Assembly (NCBI GenBank): GCA_015657535.1 | Contig: JADHZB010000016.1 | Span: 1 to 64,000 of the forward strand | DNA length: 64,000 bases | From: Nephromyces sp. MM_2019 | Taxonomy: Eukaryota; Apicomplexa; Aconoidasida; Nephromycida | Direction of reading: 5' to 3' | Shown: piece after piece, positions 1 to 10,902 of the stretch | Layout of the letters: the number at the start of each line of letters is the position of its first letter | Numbering within the stretch: position 1 is the first letter of the stretch | Made by a program: the position numbers and the translations under genes | Notes under the pieces: generated by a model | Databases searched by the model: none | What the model saw: the letters and a program-made list of their open reading frames with translations, nothing else | Told to the model about the DNA's origin: nothing

Positions 1-114
1 AACAAAAATATATTTGTAAACGAATATATTTATATATTTACACATACGTTGAATAGTATATATATATATATATTTAGTAATAAATATGTATATATTTATA
101 TAACTTTTTATCAG

Positions 115-696
115 CTTCAGATGATCATGAAGATGATGAGTACATACCACCATTACAGATGATTTGGTTCGGCCCCAAAGGGACTATAACACCATTGCAC
201 ACTGACAACTACAATAACATATTCACACAAATAGTTGGCAGAAAATATGTACGACTTTATCCTCCAAATCAAACCAAGCAAATCTTCCCATTTAAAGAGG
301 TTCGGTCACATATTCATAATGTTTGGGATAAATGGGTAGCAACTGTTCGGGTTGATAAGTGTGTGTAATACTTCTCTTTTTATTAAAAATACGTGTGTGT
401 ATATAACAACGTATGTATGTATAACAACAACATGTTTGATAGAACTAGCTTTAAAAAAATCCTTTTAATATATAAAACAGGGACCATTAACAAATACCTC
501 ACAAATAAAGGCTGATTTACATGAAATGTGTGAAGAAGAAAAGAAACAAATAAATATTCAATTTCCAGAATTCCTCTTTCAAAAGTATTATGAGGCCAAT
601 TTGGAAGCTGGAGATGGTTTATTCATCCCTCACAAATGGTGGCATTTTGTTAAGTCTTTAACTCCAAATATTTCAATTTCATTTTGGTATAATTAA
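115..696 (+). CDS. JmjC-domain oxygenase, JMJD5/KDM8-like (3' part)
   Basis: This is the C-terminal half of a cupin-type Fe(II)/2-oxoglutarate oxygenase of the JMJD5 (KDM8) group; the 5' exons lie outside the window. The first visible exon opens at an AG acceptor at 114 or 120 and encodes an acidic stretch, then WFGPKGTITPLHTD, whose H and D are the expected iron ligands, then GRKYVRLYPP. The last exon (about 481-696) encodes GDGLFIPHKWWHFVKSL, supplying the third ligand (H of WWHF), and ends SISFWYN before TAA. These blocks follow in the same order in human JMJD5. Two donors are possible. One at 299/300 gives FKE-GPLTNTSQ, which resembles the JMJD5 family; one at 362/363 adds 21 residues. 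Family members are protein hydroxylases or proteases; the substrate here cannot be told. Confidence 0.8.
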
Positions 697-839
697 TATA
701 AGATTTTGTATATTATCATGTGTGTAAGCAGTACATTCAATTATATAATGGATGAGTCCATGTTGTATAGGTATTGCAACTTCCTGGTCCAAATATACGT
801 AAAACTTACCAATTTAATATATATATTTAATGTTAATTA

Positions 840-878
<39 letters not shown>

Positions 879-1462
879 ATATTCGATAAATTTATAAGAA
901 ATCATTTGAATTGTATAAATAAATAAAATCGAAGTTCTTTTAGAGTAAAAAGTATAGCTCTTAAAAGGAAGATTAAAGAAAATTATGAAACTTTTTATTT
1001 TATAAAAATTTGTATTATTTATATTATCATAATGCAATCTAATGTAGAAATGAATAGGTAATATCAATTTGTAAATAAAAAGAATGTTATTGTTATCAAT
1101 AAGAATAGTTGAAAACTTAAATATCGGTTTATAGTACCTAAAAATTTCCAAAATAATTCAAATGATGATATTCAATATTTTTCAGTAAACATGATATATA
1201 TACATTTTGATCATGTGAATAATTCTCAAAAAAGAGTATATTAATTCTAATATTAATAAGATGTTAATTTAAAACATTTGATATTGCTATGTGCTTAGAA
1301 AATTGAGAGATGGGAGATTGATTTTATAGATGAAATAATCCTTTCAAAAGTCAAAGATGGTTGTGGAATAATTTGGGCGTTTGATCAAATTTATTTTAAG
1401 ACATTAATTCAAATTTATTTCCTTGCAACTTCATTCTTGTTAGTTAAGTGCCGAATTTTTGA
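697..1462. other. AT-rich intergenic stretch with a TA microsatellite
   Basis: This lies between the convergent JmjC and VMA21-like genes. It holds an uninterrupted TA dinucleotide run at about 841-875 and otherwise A/T-rich sequence. The open frame across 837-1151 is the translation of the TA tract and its AT-rich flank, and has no protein-like composition. No gene or RNA was seen. Confidence 0.7.
841..875. repeat. (TA)n microsatellite
   Basis: About 17 perfect TA units lie in the 3' flank of the JmjC gene. This is a simple-sequence tract, prone to length variation. Confidence 0.95.
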
Positions 1463-2437
1463 TCAATCGTCACTTTCAGCAAGATCATCATCATTATCTA
1501 ACATTTGGTAAGTCTTGGCATTATATATATCTGATATTCTTTTATTATTTGAGTCAGTGGATGATAAGGATGTCCTCTGTGATGGGGAGATATATGGTGA
1601 GTCAATAGAAGCACTGCCTATAGAATTCCGTTCAGTTCTTGGTGAATTGAGCATAAATGGATCTTGCTGATTCTCCACGGGATAATTTTTGATGGTTTTG
1701 AAATCACATTCTACTGAATCTGTGTTTAATTTGCTTTTATGTGGTTCATTATTGTTACTTGTTAGAGTCATTACGGTTTCTGAAAAATTGTGATTTGAGG
1801 CTGCAGAAGAGCTTCGTTTAGGTGTACCGATAGGTGATGAGTTTATAGTTTGATTATCTGATAAATTACATTGTTTTTCTAGACTTTTTCTTTCTTTTGA
1901 AATAGAACGACGAGCTTCTTCCATCACTTGTAAGTCAGAGTTTGAGAATTCGTTGTTTTCATTGTTTGATTTCTTGTTACTCATTGGAAGCGCATTGCTA
2001 TTATTCACACCGCGTGCCCTTAGTTTGGGAGTTGTTGGGTTATAAAGGAATTGGGAATGGGATTTCATATCTCTTTCTCTTTCTGTGTCTTCCTGTGGCT
2101 TTTTATTGTTGTTATAATGGGTTTTCATTTCTTCTTTATAAACATTAAATGCATAAGTAAATGAGATAATAATGACCATTGCAATCGCTACGATGCAGGA
2201 GGCATTTAGGGCATAGCTTTTGGTAGTTCCCCAAGCAAGGAGTGAGTAGTATAGGGTGATCAGGGCTGTAAAGGGAAAAACAACCATAGAGGATGAGAAG
2301 AGAATAAATTTTTTGACAACGTCATGATTCTCCTTAAGTGAAATAAGTCCCATAAATGATGACAGTGCCGTTCCCCCATTTTGTGGAAATAAGTTAAATT
2401 CAGGTTTGATGTCTTCGTTAGATTTGTCACTCATCAT
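1463..2437 (-). CDS. VMA21-like V-ATPase assembly factor with long C-terminal tail
   Basis: A single-exon protein of 324 residues. Residues about 40-105 form a VMA21-like module: a lysine pair before a first membrane helix with a central proline (SMVVFPFTALI), a short loop, then a second helix (about 80-100) followed by a charged exit (NVYKEE). VMA21 proteins are ER chaperones that assemble the Vo sector of the V-ATPase. They are normally only about 80-110 residues, so the roughly 215-residue hydrophilic tail, rich in Ser, Asn and acidic residues and ending in a DDDLAESDD cluster, is unusual. No clear di-lysine ER retrieval signal is present at the extreme C terminus. The tail has SP/TP sites (TPKLR, SSPIGTPKR, NSPRTER). 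The membrane topology is directly visible; the family call rests on the proline-containing first helix and helix spacing. A generic two-TM protein is the alternative. Confidence 0.62.
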   Translation of the reverse strand: MMSDKSNEDIKPEFNLFPQNGGTALSSFMGLISLKENHDVVKKFILFSSSMVVFPFTALITLYYSLLAWGTTKSYALNASCIVAIAMVIIISFTYAFNVYKEEMKTHYNNNKKPQEDTERERDMKSHSQFLYNPTTPKLRARGVNNSNALPMSNKKSNNENNEFSNSDLQVMEEARRSISKERKSLEKQCNLSDNQTINSSPIGTPKRSSSAASNHNFSETVMTLTSNNNEPHKSKLNTDSVECDFKTIKNYPVENQQDPFMLNSPRTERNSIGSASIDSPYISPSQRTSLSSTDSNNKRISDIYNAKTYQMLDNDDDLAESDD

Positions 2438-4182
2438 TGGTTTTCGAGTTTTTGAAAGTTTGCTGAATGAAACTAGTCTATTTAAAAAATCATTTGATAG
2501 ATTAATAAGTTTTACCTCATATCAAATTTATATAAAAAGTTTTAATGAATAAGTATAACTTATGAATTAAATATGAATTGTGAATGAATTAGGTATATTT
2601 TATGAAGTAAATAAGCTTTACAAATTGAATATAGTTATGGAATATAATTATAATGACAAGATTTACAAAAAGTATGTTAACTATATATAAATAAATATAT
2701 ATATATATTATAAATGCGTGTATAAACGTATATCCATACTTGTGTCTATATAAGCTTTTGTAAGGTGATCAAATTTATAATTGAAATGAACATGATTGTT
2801 ACTTTGCTATTTTAATATATATATGTTATTCAAATTTAATTGACATTCATGTTTTACATATGTAATACATTCAAGCTCAATTAAATGATAACACAGTTAT
2901 ATGATTTTTGTGTGTTTGTGTAGAGCTCTAACACATGAATAATACTATTATTTAATTTGATATAAATATATTTTACTTATTATTTATTTTTGCTATTTAA
3001 TTTATAAATATAAAAATTAAAAAACATTCAAAATTTTCCTTTATTGGTTACTTTCCTAAATTAGCATAAATTTTAAATTAGTAAATAATATATTCTAGAC
3101 AAAAATAATTTTGAATATAAGATTAATTTTCTGGATGACACTGTCTAGATAGTATTTTGTATAAACCCATGTTGATCATCGAATTCAAGTAATATGTAAC
3201 ATATTATTTTATACTTTATCATTATTATATACAATAGTGGAGGAAATACTACAAAATATGCGAACTAGATGCTAAAAAATTAGTAATATATTTACACATA
3301 CTTGATTTATTTTAAGATCCTACAAAGCGTGATTTATTTTATGAATTTTACGAATACCACATATCTACAAAATTATGTTTTTATACCAACATATACAAAA
3401 AAGCCCATTAAGACAACCTTTAACTCTGATAATATCTGATCTTTTATGTAGTTCAATGTTAGAGGTTATATTTAATTTAGTTTATCCACACATACTGAAA
3501 TAGCATGTGCGTTGAATAAGTTGTTGAATATACACACAAAATCCATTTAGTTACACATGTTGAAAAATCTACATAGATAAATAAAGATGACATAAAAAGT
3601 TCAAAATATAACCTAAAAAACATCCAATATATACACATTAATGAAGATTTAAAAGTATTTATTGGCACCTAAATTATAACAACTTTTGAAATATTTATGT
3701 ATATTGCATGCATCATAAAATAAACCTGATACTGAAAGCATTCAAATTATTTATTGTTTAAAAGTATTGAAGCGTGTCTAAAGTGATAATAGATGTTACA
3801 GGAATTGGCAAAACTAGAGAAGTGTTTCCAAACTAAATTGATAATAAAAAAAATTATAAATTAATTAAGAATAGTATAAGTTAAAGCTGTGTTTATTTTG
3901 TTAAACACTTTTGAGAATGATATACACACAAAGATATAAATTTTGTTTTAAGTTAAGCAGCTTTGTGTGTCTAAAATATACAAAATTTATAGCAATATCT
4001 TCATTAAGTCATAATTTTTTAAGATATGTTCTAATTAATTGAAAATGTGAGTACTAAATTTCAAGTAAATCGAAACAACTGTCTATATTAAAATAGTTGC
4101 AAAAACAGCATTAACTGAATCATTTTTTTTATAAAGAGTAGTAATTTGACAGGTTGTTTAACAAGTTGATATAGATAAAAAA
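2438..4182. other. Gene-free AT-rich stretch
   Basis: This is the upstream flank of the VMA21-like gene and the downstream flank of the MAEA gene. It has very AT-rich sequence with short TA runs near 2690-2710. The open frame at 3477-3668 has a random hydrophobic/Cys composition and no supporting splice sites. I see no gene here. Confidence 0.6.
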
Positions 4183-6875
4183 TTAACATTGAATACTATT
4201 ATACTCGAGAACGCATACATTGCTAGGTATACCCAAATTTTTCAAATTAAGTGATTTATCAGCAAAGGTTATCAACATTATGTGGAATTGAGACATTAAA
4301 TAATTTCTATTGGAGTGCAAGGGTAGCTGAAGGAAATGTGTTACGTTTTTTGAGTTACAAAGGTTTTCTGTAGTAATTTTATAATAATAAAGGATGCATT
4401 TCATCATAGCCTTGGATCTGCTTAAATGAGATGCGTGTATGCCACTGTGTATATCTAAAAATTTTATGTAAAAAACACTCTTTGCACTCTTTCGATATCA
4501 TTAGATTTTTCATCTTGGATGGCGTGTGACTCAGAAACAGCTGCTGAATATATTTTATGATCCGTGTGTAAATAGGTATCTTTATCCAATTTCTAAATTT
4601 AAATTATGTCGTTGAATATTTAAGTGTTCAGCAAAGTTTACATGGAATTATATATAACTCTCAATGCAGTAAGGTAGACACTAGCTATGTAGAATTATCA
4701 CATCAGTGTCATACACCGTCTAGAGTTTAGCAAATCATAAAAAATTGTCTTACAATTTTTTGGTTAGTTATATGACAGAAAAGTGATGTTTGTACATGAT
4801 GTGGAGATGGTAGTGCACGAGCATATGCATTCCAATCAGTGTGGCATGATGGACAGCTGAAAAATTAAATTACAAGATTTTATATAAAGTTATTGTATTG
4901 TAACTTTTAATTACGAGTGTAAATTATAAAAAGATCTTCTAGTGGCTTTAGAAGTAATTCTTTGTGTAGTTCTAAAAGTACATGTAGTATCTTAAATGCG
5001 TGATAAAGCTTCAGAACTATGTGTGTCAAAATAACTGAGAATTTGTGTAAGATTCAATAATATTCCAACAACCTGGCAGACAAATCAGGCGAGCAATCAT
5101 CCATCTTTATGCAGGATAGCCCAGACTGTAAATATGTTTCAAAATTAATTTGTTATATAATTTTAAATTGTTATATATTTTTAATTTATTAATTTGTATT
5201 AAGAATAAAGTTTATTTATTTATTTATTTATTTTATTTAACCTGAACTAGTAATTCAATTGTAGGTTGTGGCGTTATATTAACACTAGATAAGTATAAGT
5301 TATTAAATTTTTGAATTAACTTTTCCCATGTGATAGACTTATCAAACTCCTGGGGTAATTATTAATGATTTTATGAAGGATGCTAATGATAAAATAAATA
5401 GGGGAAGTGCTCAGAATTAGAGCCTGATTGGCATAGCCAAGGTTTATGATTCATGTTTTTGTGTGTCTTAGCTGTATGATATATATGCTACCTACCTCGT
5501 AAATGTTTTCATAGCAATCGCTAAATGTTACAAGGGTTATAACTTTCTTTACATTGTCAGAACTTTCTGGAAGATGAATTTGTTTGGATATAACAAGGTA
5601 TAACAAAGTTTTTATAATTGGTGTATAAAATTGTAAAATAGATATAGTAAAAATGGTGAATAGTAGTTAATAATTTACGTAATAAAAATTTCTCAAAGAA
5701 ACTTATATCTCACCTATATATTCTTTGTTTATGTTTTGCTTTAAATATTCTAGTGCTTCTTCTATACGATTTTCTTTACCCAACTCAATTATATGGTTGA
5801 GGTGCAGTTCCATTTCAAAATTCAACTGAATTGTGTTTAGAATATATATAGATTTAAAAAGATTGCATATTGAAATATGTATTGATTTTTACCAATTCCT
5901 CAGGATTAACGAGTTTTGATCGATTTCTATGGCACCAATTCAGCGCCTCTGTATTAATCTTTTGTTCAAGGCTTGAGGTAATTAAAAAATATTCCTTGTA
6001 TTCGGGTAGGTCGATCATATGCTGTAAATTATCATAGCAATCAATTTTAATAAAATATAATACCAGGTATAAAATATTAATCCCAAAAAGTGAGGGTATA
6101 TTTTAAACGTTTTCATCACATGTTAGAGAATTATTTTAGATTCTGTTTTGAGTTCACTATTGCATATATAATGTACAATTTAAACTTCAAATAAAATTTC
6201 AAATTATGAAGAAACAGTGTGATTTAATGCTTCTCAACTAAAAATTATTCTATTAGCATACTGAGATTCCTTTTTTGGAAGCAAGAAGTTCGGCAGTTTG
6301 CAAATATCCTTTCTTTGCAAGGTATTCAAGGAGTGCACAGTCAATGCGAAACATATTGTTGAGTTGGGGAGCCTGTAAAGAATGTTAAGAATGGACAAGT
6401 CACAAGGTTTTTCAAAGTCTTTCTTTGAGATGAATATAAAATATCCAACTTGGGGATCTATATCTTCTATCTCAATGTGTTTAGAAACCGATTCGATTCT
6501 TGCTGATAACATTTCTATTGAATTTCTAGATTCAACCGAGTCCAGATGAGCCTGGTAGTGTATGGGGTAAAAGTTTAAAAAGTGATATATTGTTAGTGCA
6601 AAGTTAATTGAAAAGTAATTGGGTTTGAAAAGCAAAATACTTACTCGATTGTGTATATATTCAAGTTTCTCAAGCACCTTGTCTAGCCGTCTTAATAAGT
6701 TTGGCTTACTAGCTTCATTTGCAATTCTTTTTTCAAGGATGTTACATATTATGGTGAAATCTCTCTTGAGTCTATCTTGTGAGGTGACAATATTGTAGGA
6801 ATGCTTACTCAGAGGTCTTTTGAAGAAGCTATGATCGGTAGGGAATGAAGCTTTTGAATTTGTGCTAGTATTCAT
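4183..6875 (-). CDS. MAEA/Gid9 (Fyv10) subunit of the GID/CTLH E3 ligase
   Basis: This is a multi-exon gene for the RING-like subunit of the GID/CTLH ubiquitin ligase. The start at 6875 opens a helical N terminus (RLDKVLEKLEYIHNR). After short introns come a LisH-type helix pair (RIDCALLEYLAKKGYLQTAE, about 6372-6263), then the CTLH region (about 6020-5893: LPEYKEYFLITSSLEQ, ALNWCHRNRSKL; about 5825-5715: FEMELHLNHIIELGKENRIE), the CRA region (about 5575-5495; about 5348-5262: WEKLIQKFNNLYLSS), then SGLSCIKMDDC (about 5130-5075) and a zinc-finger-like exon with CPSCHTDW and LFCHITNQK (about 4858-4757). Order and spacing match human MAEA, including AWCHDNKSRL and CPVC. A likely further exon lies near 4590-4480. 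The last exon and stop are unresolved, so the 3' limit is an estimate. In other eukaryotes the partner RING subunit is RMND5/Gid2. Confidence 0.82.
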
Positions 6876-9016
6876 TGTAGGATTGTAGTTTCCAGAAATA
6901 TATCACTTAGTTGCTCCTAGTTAAATGTGATTCAAAAATAAAACTTTTGTATGAAATGTAAAAGCTAAATTGATTTGGGGAATTATTCAATTATATTCGT
7001 TGTAAGCTTGAAATGTTTATGTAAATTTTATTTGATAAATGTTTTTCCCTGCCATCTATCTTTTTCAAGAGGGAATTAAAAAAGTGTAGTCAGTATATTT
7101 TGATTTCAAAAGTGTTGATAACGCATGCTGTTCTATATAATTTCAATTCCTTCGTGATAACTCACTTAAATTGGTTTATTAATTCTCTTTAAAAGCGAAA
7201 GCCCTTTGTGGTGCGATTATTAATTATTTTTAAAATTTCGCAAATTTCTGGTAACAAGAGTTTTCAATCCATATAATAAATTTTAGGCTGATTTAATAAT
7301 GAGTATTTAGTTTTTAGTTTTTTTTACACTCACTAAGAAATACTTATATAATTTCAACATTAGCCAATGTAAAGGTACTTAGATAATCTCAAGATAAAAT
7401 TATTTTAGTATTTATGAAGTCATTTTCGATTTCAACAATCTCGAGGATTCGAGGTTATGGATTTGATGTGTAATATGTTAGCTCCTGTATAAAATACTTC
7501 ATACTCAATGGAAAAAAATTCTTTTGAGATTTTAGAGTTGAGATACAACCTTTTGTCATTTTTTTCAAGTAAGAAAAAGTTAAGATACACTGAAATTTGA
7601 AAGGTGTAACTTCGTGCCAGTAGCATTATTAATAAGTTTTCATGAATTTTTTATATCTTTCAAGCATATAAAAGAGGTATTAATAATTCGAATAATCTTT
7701 TAAGAAATCAATTTCATCCTTACACTTAGCAATTTGTAAAACTGACATTTCAACCTGTCAGAATCTTATGTTTCTTACTCAGGGTTTGAATTATTTTTTA
7801 TTTTTTTTAAGCTTTATGTATAATTTGGATGGAGTTGAATTTAAATAAGTAGATTTAGAGATAAAAATGAATGTAAGTTGAAGTTTAATTCAAATTTTGA
7901 TCGATTTACAAAAATTTCAAGAGATCATGCTTTTAGTGGTAATAAATTTGATTTTTAATTTTCTTAATATTTATGGCATTTAAATTGAGCTAAAAATTCA
8001 ACTTTCTTATTAAGTATGAGAATGGTCAGTGTTTTTGTTAAAACAAATAATTTGCAACGACTCTGGGTTTTATAAAAATAAACATGAAGTGGTAAGCTTA
8101 GAAGTTTGAGAGGGCTTATTTTGTTTTCGAAGCTATCAAATAAGTGAGAACTTGATAAACTTAGGTAGTGTATGTTTCGAAAATATTTTATTCGTATTCA
8201 GGAATGTTAACAAATGTGAAAGCAAAGTGTAGTAAAAAAAATGCATCAATTTATCCTTCTATCATGTTTAGTTCAATTTAATCGAAGTTGTTTCAGATGA
8301 AAATATCTCAATCTTTAAACAAATAGTTATTTTTAATTTACATGAGACAAAGATTTTGCATTAATTCATTGAAACTAAATTTAAATCACTGATTCAATTA
8401 ATAAAGGAAGTGTATTTGATATTTAAATTATACTTTATCAAGGTATATAAAGGTGCAAATAGTAGTGATTGACTTGTCTTAAATTTTGTAGTGAAAAAAT
8501 CTAATGATATTTTAATGCTTTATGGGCTTATTAGTTATCTTCAAAAATGTTTTATTGTAGATTATCTGAGAATTTGGATTTAAGATTTAAAGTCAAACAT
8601 TTTGATTTGATTCTTTTCAATGAGCTTTGTATTTTAAAGATGGGAAATTAAATAATAAAATGCAATTGTATTTGATATGATAGTTCTGTGAGAGTATTTT
8701 ACATGTTGATCAATATAAATTTAAAATTCACATATCTCATAATCATCTAAATGGAAATTTATATTGGAAAGAAGGTAAACTTTTTCATAATATTTTATTT
8801 TATCTGACATTGCATTGTTTTATAAAAGTGAAAGCATCTGAAGGTTCTCATGTAGGGTTTCAAATGTATTTTGATAATCCTTTTGATTGGTACTTGAGCC
8901 AAGTAAGTTTTTTAATTTCTGTTTTGTGTTAGGTAATTTGAAAGATTGAGTTATAATAGTTTAGTGTTGGGCACTGAATGTGATATTGTCGAAGGTGTAA
9001 TGTTAACTATAGTAAT
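6876..9016. other. 2.1 kb gene-free AT-rich stretch
   Basis: This lies between the MAEA 5' end and the small gene at 9017-9418. No open frame with protein-like composition or exon-like signals was found. The 64-codon minus frame at 7432-7626 has no recognisable feature. Upstream regulatory sequence for MAEA presumably lies at the left edge, but no motif stands out. Confidence 0.55.
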
Positions 9017-9418
9017 CTAAAAATCTTTTTTCAGTTCTCTAGCTATTATCTCATTCATATCTTGATTGTGCCTCTTCGGCTTATGATTGTCATTCTTTTT
9101 CTTCTGCTTTTGTTGGGGGAAAGGTAAAGGAGTGAAATTATCTTCGAGTTGAAAAGTAATTGGCATATTATCTCTATGATAAAAGTTCAATTCTTCTAGT
9201 TCAATTTTAAGTTTAACAAGTTGGTCCTGTATTTCTGGGTTGTAGGTCACATTAAGGTATATAAAATTCTGATAGGCTGAAGAAAGAGACGAAAGCTCAA
9301 GAGGTGATAATTTTCTATTTTCTTTGAGGTATGCGTAAACAGATTCTCTATGTTTTTTCTGAGATGTTGACTCCCATGGCTTACCTAACAAATCGTGAGA
9401 TTCAATATTTTGTGTCAT
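9017..9418 (-). CDS. Small hydrophilic protein of unknown function (133 aa)
   Basis: I do not recognise this protein. It is an intronless frame with ATG at 9418 and a stop at 9017-9019. It has no signal peptide or membrane helix. Residues 1-60 carry LLGKPWESTSQKKHRESVYA and a leucine/serine helix (LSPLELSSLSSAYQNF). Residues about 75-95 form an amphipathic Lys/Leu/Glu helix (QLVKLKIELEEL). A lysine-rich stretch (KQKKKN, KPKR, about 103-116) could be a nuclear localisation signal, and the end is again helical (MNEIIARELKKDF). Codon use and composition are protein-like compared with flanking noncoding DNA, and the initiator is followed by a plausible soluble sequence. It could be a single exon of a larger gene, but no convincing neighbouring exon is visible within 1 kb. 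Confidence 0.5.
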   Translation of the reverse strand: MTQNIESHDLLGKPWESTSQKKHRESVYAYLKENRKLSPLELSSLSSAYQNFIYLNVTYNPEIQDQLVKLKIELEELNFYHRDNMPITFQLEDNFTPLPFPQQKQKKKNDNHKPKRHNQDMNEIIARELKKDF

Positions 9419-10902
9419 TTTCTTTTAAAAAAGACTAATAGTATAAAATTGATAGTGATTGAATATGTATATTATTTTCAAGTGTTTGAAAAATATAGAT
9501 TTATTAAATAGCACTTATAAATCTGCATTTGAATAAGTTTCAAAACTAAAAATAAGGGTTGTGAGAAATATGAGAAACAAATTTCTCTACAGTTTATTTT
9601 TGTCTAAGCTTCAGGGATAATATAATATATGACTTTGTTATAAATACGTCACTTATGAACTTTAATTATATAGATAATCTCCTATTTAGAATGGCTAATT
9701 TTTCAGGAAATGTTTAAAAGATCGCGGCTTATTAATAGCAAGCTTCGAACTCAGGAAGATATTACACATCTGTCTAAAACGAACAGCTTTAAAATTTAGC
9801 ATTCCTTATGCCATTTGATCCCTATCTCTTTAAATGGAATAGCTTACTAGCTCTAAGCCTAAGAAATTTTTAGGAATTTTTAGTGAGCGATTTTTTCAAT
9901 TTGATTGACACTAACAAATCAACTAACTCCTATCTATGAGGTTCAATTTTAAAAAAGGAAAATATATATCATATAGTTCCATAAAAAGTTCGTTCTGAAT
10001 GATTATCTATTAAAAATTTCAATTTATTGAATGAAAATTGGAGACACAAGCCTTTAGGCCAAAAAGTTGGCAGCTCGAGAAAAGCATCTTAAATCAGGGT
10101 TATAATTAATTGTTAATTGCGAGAATTGTCACTATGTAAAAATGTCAGCCTAAGATCTTGGTAAATTTTCTTTCAATATAATCGAATAACTCGATTTTAA
10201 ACTTCTTATCTTGTTTGAAAAGCTTTCATCTTTAGGATTTCATTGGAGCTGTGTTATTTGCATAATAATTTCAACTCTTTAGATAATTCGATAAATAATG
10301 ACTAATAATGAGTTAAATCCTGCTTAGTTTTTAATTTATCCATCCATAAATGATTTTTAATAAAGGGGAGACACAATTTGTCGATTATAAAAACAAATAA
10401 TAGAATCCATAACTGGATTGAGTCCAAAGGATTGAGAAAATATATAGTTTCTCGAAATCTAGGTAAATCATAAGATTAAATATTTCTCATTTATTGAGAT
10501 TAATAAGAAGTGTATTAGTCATCTTTTTAAATGTTTTACAACGATTGCATACCTTTCAAAGCTTATCTAACAATTAAAGACGAGATATAGACTTCATAAC
10601 TGACTTTAATTTTCAGTCATTTGTAAGCTTTCAATTTGAGTATAGTTTTTAATGTGTCACTCCTACGGTAATATAAAACAATCAATTCACACTTAATTAT
10701 AAAAAAGTGTCTTATAGCAAAGATAATAAGGAAATCTAATGTACTCATTTAATTCAAATTATCTCTAATTTTAAAAATGAATATATATAATTGTTATTAT
10801 AGGCAGGATTTCAAATAATACCATCTCTTTTGGTATTTCTCACATGTTATAAATCTTATTATTTAATAAGCGCCCAAAGCATTCAACTAATCCGAGCAAA
10901 AG
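9419..10902. other. Divergent intergenic region
   Basis: This separates the divergent 133-residue gene (-) and OTU protease gene (+), so it should contain both promoters. It is AT-rich throughout. No coding signal or structured RNA was seen, and no recognisable shared motif could be assigned by eye. Confidence 0.5.

Noticed and set aside
837..1151. 104-codon minus-strand open frame
   Set aside because: Its start-distal third translates the TA microsatellite (Ile-Tyr repeats) and the rest has AT-driven Ile/Phe/Tyr composition; no start or splice context supports it.
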